This document shows positions 7,221-10,913 of a DNA stretch of 10,913 nucleotides, piece by piece (the first letter of the stretch is position 1; each line of letters starts with the position of its first letter). A program made the position numbers and the translations under genes. A model generated the notes under the pieces. The model saw only the letters and a program-made list of their open reading frames with translations, was not told the DNA's origin and did no database searches. Origin of the DNA: Arenicella sp. (lineage in GTDB: Bacteria; Pseudomonadota; Gammaproteobacteria; Arenicellales; Arenicellaceae); NCBI GenBank assembly GCA_016763815.1, contig JAESTB010000290.1:1-10913 (forward strand), written 5' to 3'.

Positions 7221-7239
7221 TGGTTCGTGCAAAGGTCTC
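7221..7239 (-). repeat. Right terminal inverted repeat of the MITE-like element
   Basis: Read on the minus strand it is GAGACCTTTGCACGAACCA, followed on the plus strand by the TAACT duplication at 7240-7244. Confidence 0.85.
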
Positions 7240-7260
7240 TAACTATGTTAGCTTGCTGTT

Positions 7261-8235
7261 TTAGCTAACTAGGTTCTTTGGTGAGCCTAACAAGAATGCG
7301 TCAACATTGTCAGCTAATATATCGGCTAACCGTTGCATCGCTTGTTCGCTAGCCCATGCTGAGTGGGGCGTAATGATTACGTTCTCAAGATTAGCGATTG
7401 ATAAAAGAGGCGAATCATCGCTCGGCGGCTCCCCAATCAGCACATCAAACGATATACCGCCGATTAGTTTGTCGTTAATTGCTTGGACCACGTCAACCTC
7501 GTTGACAATACCTCCCCGAGCGGTGTTAATCAGAATCGCATGCGGTTGCATTCGCCGTAGTTGTGGCGTTGATATTAGATTAGACGTTTCAGCGGTTAAA
7601 CTGCAATGAATGCTTATTATGTCGGCGCTTGTAATGACCTCATCAAAACTAACTTGTTTGGCAAACTCGCATCGATGTTTACCACGTGAGGCAAAAATTA
7701 CGCGCATCCCCAAAGCCGCTGCTTTCTCGGCGGCTGCTCTACCTAATTCACCAAAGCCGATGACCGCGAAGATTGAGTTTTTTAAATCATTGATAGGGTC
7801 ACCGAAGAGGCAAAACGAGCGACTCTTTTGCCACTCACCGTTAATCACGCTTTGGCGATAGCTCAAGAGTTGCCGGCGCAGGCACAGTGCCGAAGCGATT
7901 ACGTGCTCGGCCACCGTGGTAGCGGCGTAACTTGGAATATTACTCACTGAAACACCCAGTTCACGGCAGGCATCAATATCAATGACGTTAAAGCCAGTCG
8001 CGGCCACCGCAATATGTTCGACGCTAGGGCAGGCAAGCAGTGTCTCACGGGTGATTTTAACCTTGTTGGTAATCAATACATCAGCGCCAATACTGCGTTC
8101 GATAATATGCTCGGGTGAGGTTGAGTCGTAGTTGTTCCACCGATGATTAAGCTCGGGTGCCCGCACACTGAAACGTTCAGGAAGCCCAACTCTATCGAGG
8201 AAGACAATTTTTTTAAAAAGCTGATTTTGTTGCAT
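7261..8235 (-). CDS. D-isomer-specific 2-hydroxyacid dehydrogenase (glycerate/hydroxypyruvate reductase-like)
   Basis: Cytosolic enzyme reducing a 2-keto acid to the D-2-hydroxy acid, most like hydroxypyruvate/glyoxylate reductases (HprA type) by the stretch NIPSYAATTVAEHVIA (99-114). The 324-residue length is typical. The nucleotide-binding loop is GFGELG at 160-165, and the catalytic residues are R240 (NTARGG), E269 (IGEPP) and H291 (TPHSAW). After the second Rossmann strand the usual NAD-selecting aspartate is replaced by S183-R184 (FASRGKH), which suggests NADPH use. The exact substrate is uncertain. The ATG at 8235 has no Shine-Dalgarno but lies 6 bases after a TACAAT box, so the mRNA may be leaderless. 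It is divergent from glpK (127-base gap) and upstream of avtA on the same strand. The gene end carries a weak 7-bp inverted repeat that I do not call a terminator. Confidence 0.92.
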   Translation of the reverse strand: MQQNQLFKKIVFLDRVGLPERFSVRAPELNHRWNNYDSTSPEHIIERSIGADVLITNKVKITRETLLACPSVEHIAVAATGFNVIDIDACRELGVSVSNIPSYAATTVAEHVIASALCLRRQLLSYRQSVINGEWQKSRSFCLFGDPINDLKNSIFAVIGFGELGRAAAEKAAALGMRVIFASRGKHRCEFAKQVSFDEVITSADIISIHCSLTAETSNLISTPQLRRMQPHAILINTARGGIVNEVDVVQAINDKLIGGISFDVLIGEPPSDDSPLLSIANLENVIITPHSAWASEQAMQRLADILADNVDAFLLGSPKNLVS

Positions 8236-8241
8236 TTGTGT

Positions 8242-8269
8242 ATTGTAGTGCAGTTGGTTTGCTTACCAA
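8242..8269 (-). promoter_or_regulatory. Candidate promoter of the hydroxyacid dehydrogenase, possibly leaderless
   Basis: On the minus strand TTGGTA (8264-8269) and TACAAT (8242-8247, 5 of 6) are 16 bases apart. TACAAT is followed by ACACAA and then the start ATG, so transcription would begin at or next to the A of ATG. Confidence 0.45.
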
Positions 8270-8282
8270 AATCACTTACACT
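8254..8282 (+). promoter_or_regulatory. Candidate glpK promoter
   Basis: TTGGTT (8254-8259) and TACACT (8277-8282) are separated by exactly 17 bases, about 80 bases before the glpK start. Matches are moderate (3 of 6 and 4 of 6). It overlaps the divergent dehydrogenase promoter. Confidence 0.35.
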
Positions 8283-8353
8283 TCTTAGCCTGAAATAAGC
8301 GCGAAAAAGATTCGGTTACATGCATCTAAATCGGCTGTTAATAAGACTTCTTT

Positions 8354-8358
8354 GGAGG
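8354..8358 (+). promoter_or_regulatory. Strong ribosome binding site for glpK GTG start
   Basis: GGAGG ends 4 bases before GTG at 8363, which begins the conserved N-terminus SAQYIIALDQGTTSSR. ATG at 8361 is out of frame. Confidence 0.7.
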
Positions 8359-8362
8359 AAAT

Positions 8363-9854
8363 GTGTCAGCACAATATATTATTGCACTAGATCAGGGCAC
8401 TACTAGCTCTCGCGCGGTGTTATTCGACCATCAGGCCGATATTGTCGATCTGTCGCAACAAGAGTTCAGTCAACATTTCCCCAAGTCAGGCTGGGTTGAG
8501 CATGACCCAATCGAGATTTGGGATTCGCAATTCATGGTGCTGCAAAAATTGGTGGCCAAGAATCACCTTCGTCCCAGCGATATCGCGGCTATCGGCATTA
8601 CTAATCAGCGCGAGACAACCGTCGTTTGGAATAAGAAAACTGGCAAGCCCGTTTATAATGCGATTGTCTGGCAAGACCGCCGAACCGCCGCCAGATGCGA
8701 TGAAATCTCAGCCGCGGGTTGGAAAGATAAGATTCAACAAAAAACAGGTTTGGTAATTGATTCGTATTTTTCGGCTAGCAAGATTCAATGGATACTAGAC
8801 AATGTTGACGGAGCTCGCGCGCAAGCCGATGCGGGTGAATTATTATTTGGCACCATAGATACCTGGGTTATTTGGAACCTCACTGAAGGAGCCGTGCACG
8901 CACTGACCACAGTAATGCGGCGCGCACCATGTTATTAAATATCAACAGCGGAAAGTGGGATGATGAGCTGTTAGAGCTATTTACGGTACCGAAATCCATG
9001 CTGCCTGAGGTTCGAGACAGTTCAGCTGACCTTGGCAGCGTTAGCTTTCAAGGCGCCAATGTTGCCATTACTGGTGTTGCCGGAGACCAGCAGGCGGCAC
9101 TGTTTGGACAAACTTGTTTTGACCAAGGCATGGCTAAGAGCACCTATGGTACTGGCTGCTTTATGCTAATGAACACTGCGCTGAGCGTATCGACAGTAAA
9201 TCTGGTTTACTCAGCACTATCGCTTGGTCGCTTAACGGTCAGATAACGTATGCATTAGAAGGCAGTGTGTTTATCGCCGGTGCGGCGGTGCAATGGTTAC
9301 GCGACGAGCTAGAGTTTATTGAGTCAGCAAGTGACTCTGAAGAACTCGCCTTAGAGGCGAATCCTGAGAGTAGTGTGGTGGTGGTACCCGCCTTTGCCGG
9401 TTTAGGCGCACCCCACTGGGATATGTATGCACGCGGTGCGATCTTCGGCTTAACAAGAGACTCGGGCCAAGCTGAAATAACCAAAGCGACCTTACAATCG
9501 TTGGCCTATCAAATCTATGATGTGCTTGAAGTGATGCAATCAGACAGCGGCATTGAATTAAGTCAGCTAAATGTAGACGGCGGGGCCATCGCCAATAATT
9601 TTTTAGCTCAGTTTCAAGCTGATGTACTGCAAAAACCGGTTGTTCGCCCCAAGGTTTTGGAGTCAACAGCGCTTGGAGCGGCCTATTTAGCGGGTCTAAA
9701 AGTTGGTTACTGGAACATGAACGAGCTAAAAAAGGTTCGCGAGGTCGAACGCCAGTTCGAGCCGCAATTGGCGCCGCAGAAAATCGAAGTCTTATTAAAA
9801 CAATGGCATAAAGCGGTCGACCGCAGTAAACAATGGATAGACGCAGATGAGTGA
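8363..9854 (+). CDS. glpK: Glycerol kinase, with two one-base frameshifts
   Basis: Phosphorylates glycerol to sn-glycerol 3-phosphate with ATP in the cytosol (FGGY kinase family). Three frame segments join into one protein: frame 2 to 8902 (ALDQGTTSSRAV, GITNQRETTVVW, FGTIDTWVIWNLTEG), frame 1 to about 9178 (NAARTMLLNI, GVAGDQQAALFGQ, STYGTGCFMLMNT), and frame 3 to the stop (GLLSTIAWSLNGQ, FAGLGAPHWD, ALGAAYLAGLKVGYW). One extra A at 8902 (giving HATDHSNAARTM) and one extra G at 9178 (giving NTGAERIDSK) restore a 497-residue protein, close to the 502 of E. coli. The fructose-1,6-bisphosphate loop (GGKGGTRIP in E. coli) is shortened and lacks the arginine, and the EIIA-Glc binding segment near the C-terminus is not conserved, so these controls are probably missing. 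No glpF or glpD adjoins. The stop overlaps the slyX start by 8 bases. Confidence 0.93.
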
Positions 9855-10056
9855 TTCAGATATTCAAGACCTACAGGTGAAATTGGCTTTTTTGGAAGAT
9901 TCCTTGTCCAAAATTAGTGACGAGTTTTTCATACAACAACGTGAACTTGACGACCTTAAAGTAAAATATGCAGGCTTGATTAGCAAGGTGTATGGCATGC
10001 AGTCAAGTGATCAAGGTCCATCAGAAGTAGTGGATGAAAGACCGCCTCACTACTAA
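9847..10056 (+). CDS. slyX: SlyX family protein
   Basis: A 69-residue protein of the SlyX family, whose function is not known. Residues about 5-48 form a predicted coiled coil with regular hydrophobic spacing (DLQVKLAFLEDSLSKI, LDDLKVKYAGLISKV). The tail ends in the family hallmark PPHY. The ATG lies inside the last codons of glpK (ATGAGTGA shared by start and stop), so it is likely translated by coupling to glpK. In many gammaproteobacteria slyX is near slyD instead; here it is between glpK and recA. If the glpK frameshifts were real, ribosomes would not reach this start, another reason to doubt them. Confidence 0.88.
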   Translation: MSDSDIQDLQVKLAFLEDSLSKISDEFFIQQRELDDLKVKYAGLISKVYGMQSSDQGPSEVVDERPPHY

Positions 10057-10124
10057 CCTTTTTAAGTTGGGATAAATTTAAGCTGTTGATGTTTAAGCAT
10101 TTTATTATTGTTTAAAACTACTGG

Positions 10125-10151
10125 TTGACAAGTTTACAACTACTGTATAAA
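10125..10151 (+). promoter_or_regulatory. recA promoter
   Basis: A perfect TTGACA (10125-10130) is followed by TATAAA (10146-10151), a spacer of 15, or ATAAAT one base later (16). The spacing is slightly short. The -10 lies inside the LexA operator, as expected for SOS-repressed recA. Confidence 0.7.
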
Positions 10152-10158
10152 TTAACAG
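10143..10158 (+). promoter_or_regulatory. LexA operator (SOS box) of recA
   Basis: CTGTATAAATTAACAG is an exact CTGT-N8-ACAG, the gammaproteobacterial LexA consensus, 43 bases before the recA ATG and overlapping the -10. LexA binding would block RNA polymerase; RecA-triggered LexA cleavage would release it. Confidence 0.92.
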
Positions 10159-10191
10159 CATATCGAAACACAGGCAGCAAAACTCATTACT

Positions 10192-10196
10192 GGAGA
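10192..10196 (+). promoter_or_regulatory. Ribosome binding site of recA
   Basis: GGAGA ends 5 bases before ATG at 10202. Confidence 0.7.
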
Positions 10197-10201
10197 TACC
10201 A

Positions 10202-10913
10202 ATGGATGACAACAAACAAAAAGCGCTCGACGCGGCGTTAACGCAGATAGAACGACAATTCGGAAAAGGGTCGGTGATGCGTTTGGGTGATGACCCAAAA
10301 AATGGGGTAGCCATGGATGTCATCTCAACTGGCTCAATCGGCTTAGACGCGGCGCTCGGTGTCGGCGGCTTACCTCGAGGTCGTGTAGTCGAAATCTACG
10401 GCCCAGAATCATCTGGTAAAACAACTTTAATGTTAGAGGCCATTGCACAGGCGCAGAAGAAAGGTTTAACCTGTGCCTTTATTGATGCCGAGCACGCACT
10501 CGATCCAGGCTATGCAAAAAAGCTAGGCGTTGATATTGATAATTTGCTAGTTTCTCAACCAGATACTGGTGAGCAGGCATTGGAAATTGTTGACATGTTA
10601 GTACGCTCGGCCGCGGTTGGCATGATCGTTATTGATTCGGTCGCGGCTCTTACGCCTCGGGCTGAAATTGAAGGAGATATGGGTGATTCTCATATGGGCC
10701 TTCAGGCGCGGCTGCTGTCGCAGGCGTTACGCAAGTTGACTGGTAATATTCAAAAATCTAATACGCTGGTGGTTTTCATTAACCAACTTCGCATGAAGAT
10801 TGGCGTCATGTTTGGTAACCCTGAAACGACTACCGGTGGTAATGCTCTGAAGTTCTATTCATCGGTTCGCCTAGATATTCGCCGCATTGGTGCAATCAAG
10901 AAAGGCGATGAAA
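10202..10913 (+). CDS. recA: Recombinase RecA, N-terminal 237 residues (runs off the window)
   Basis: DNA-dependent ATPase that forms filaments on single-stranded DNA, drives homologous strand exchange and triggers LexA self-cleavage. The frame is open from ATG 10202 to the last base with no break. Visible: the N-terminal helix (NKQKALDAALTQIERQFGKG), Walker A GPESSGKTT (67-75), the catalytic glutamate E97 in DAEHALDPGYA, Walker B MIVIDSVAAL (141-150), DNA-binding loop L1 (EGDMGDSHMG, 157-166), and loop L2 with NQLRMKIGVMFGNPETT (194-210) followed by GGNALKFYSSVRLD. About 110 residues, the rest of the core and the C-terminal domain, lie beyond the edge. Control is by the LexA box upstream. 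It is 145 bases after slyX, with its own promoter. Confidence 0.98.
   Translation, partial: MDDNKQKALDAALTQIERQFGKGSVMRLGDDPKNGVAMDVISTGSIGLDAALGVGGLPRGRVVEIYGPESSGKTTLMLEAIAQAQKKGLTCAFIDAEHALDPGYAKKLGVDIDNLLVSQPDTGEQALEIVDMLVRSAAVGMIVIDSVAALTPRAEIEGDMGDSHMGLQARLLSQALRKLTGNIQKSNTLVVFINQLRMKIGVMFGNPETTTGGNALKFYSSVRLDIRRIGAIKKGDE

Larger units (their letters stand above)
7081..7239. mobile_element. 159-bp MITE-like palindromic element with TAACT target duplication
   Basis: The ends, 7081-7099 and 7221-7239, are inverted copies with 17 of 19 bases identical, beginning GAGACCTTTG. Similarity continues inward with small gaps (TTGAAA and TAAAATxCG are in both arms), giving imperfect arms of about 50 bases around a centre of about 60. 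The element is flanked on both sides by TAACT (7076-7080 and 7240-7244), a 5-bp target duplication. It has no open reading frame of note. Such an element would be moved by a transposase encoded elsewhere; the parent IS family is not assigned here. Removing element plus one TAACT leaves a 54-base gap between the dehydrogenase and avtA, so the two genes may once have been a compact operon. The well-kept duplication suggests a fairly recent insertion. Confidence 0.85.

Noticed and set aside
7247..7269. GTTAGCT/AGCTAAC inverted repeat at the end of the hydroxyacid dehydrogenase gene as a terminator
   Set aside because: Only 7 AT-rich pairs with a 9-base loop and no T run on the minus strand.
8929..9246. 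A stand-alone small protein at this position
   Set aside because: It is the middle third of glycerol kinase, open on its own only because of the two flanking one-base losses.
10061..10116. Repeated TTTAAG/TTTAAA upstream of recA as an iteron-like array
   Set aside because: Hexamers in AT-rich DNA at uneven spacing (16, 15, 19); chance is likely, though an UP-element-like effect is possible.

Overview
The window looks like ordinary chromosome from a gammaproteobacterium, possibly marine or environmental and not Enterobacterales. The evidence is the dnaK-dnaJ pair, oligoribonuclease (orn), RimO, AvtA, SlyX, GlpK, and a recA gene preceded by a perfect gammaproteobacterial LexA box (CTGT-N8-ACAG). 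I could not place the genus. Genes are tightly packed and no gene-free stretch exceeds 300 bases. The longest, 218 bases at 7043-7260, is mostly a small palindromic mobile element.

Layout. Positions 1-1028 (+) hold the 3' half of dnaK, followed by a strong intrinsic terminator (1043-1077) and dnaJ (1162-2292, +). Then phhB (2338-2682, -) is divergent from orn (2749-3324, +). A minus-strand block follows: an RhlG-like short-chain dehydrogenase (3413-4192), rimO (4327-5667), avtA (5789-7042) and a D-2-hydroxyacid dehydrogenase (7261-8235). Divergent from that block is glpK (8363-9854, +), whose end overlaps slyX (9847-10056, +). The SOS-controlled recA (10202 onward, +) runs off the right edge.

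The genes do not form one pathway. The themes are protein folding (dnaK, dnaJ), RNA turnover (orn), ribosome modification (rimO), central carbon and amino acid metabolism (avtA, hydroxyacid dehydrogenase, glpK, pterin recycling by phhB) and DNA repair (recA).

Two things stand out. First, dnaK and glpK are broken by three single-base losses, one in dnaK and two in glpK. Each is repaired by restoring one base to a two-base run (GG, AA, GG). With dnaK affected, collapsed homopolymers in the read or assembly are more likely than real pseudogenes. Second, a 159-bp MITE-like element (7081-7239) has 19-bp inverted ends, long imperfect arms and a 5-bp target duplication (TAACT). It sits directly behind the avtA -10 box and splits what may have been a hydroxyacid dehydrogenase-avtA operon. 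I found no sign of a novel multi-gene system, defence island, CRISPR array, prophage, tRNA or rRNA.
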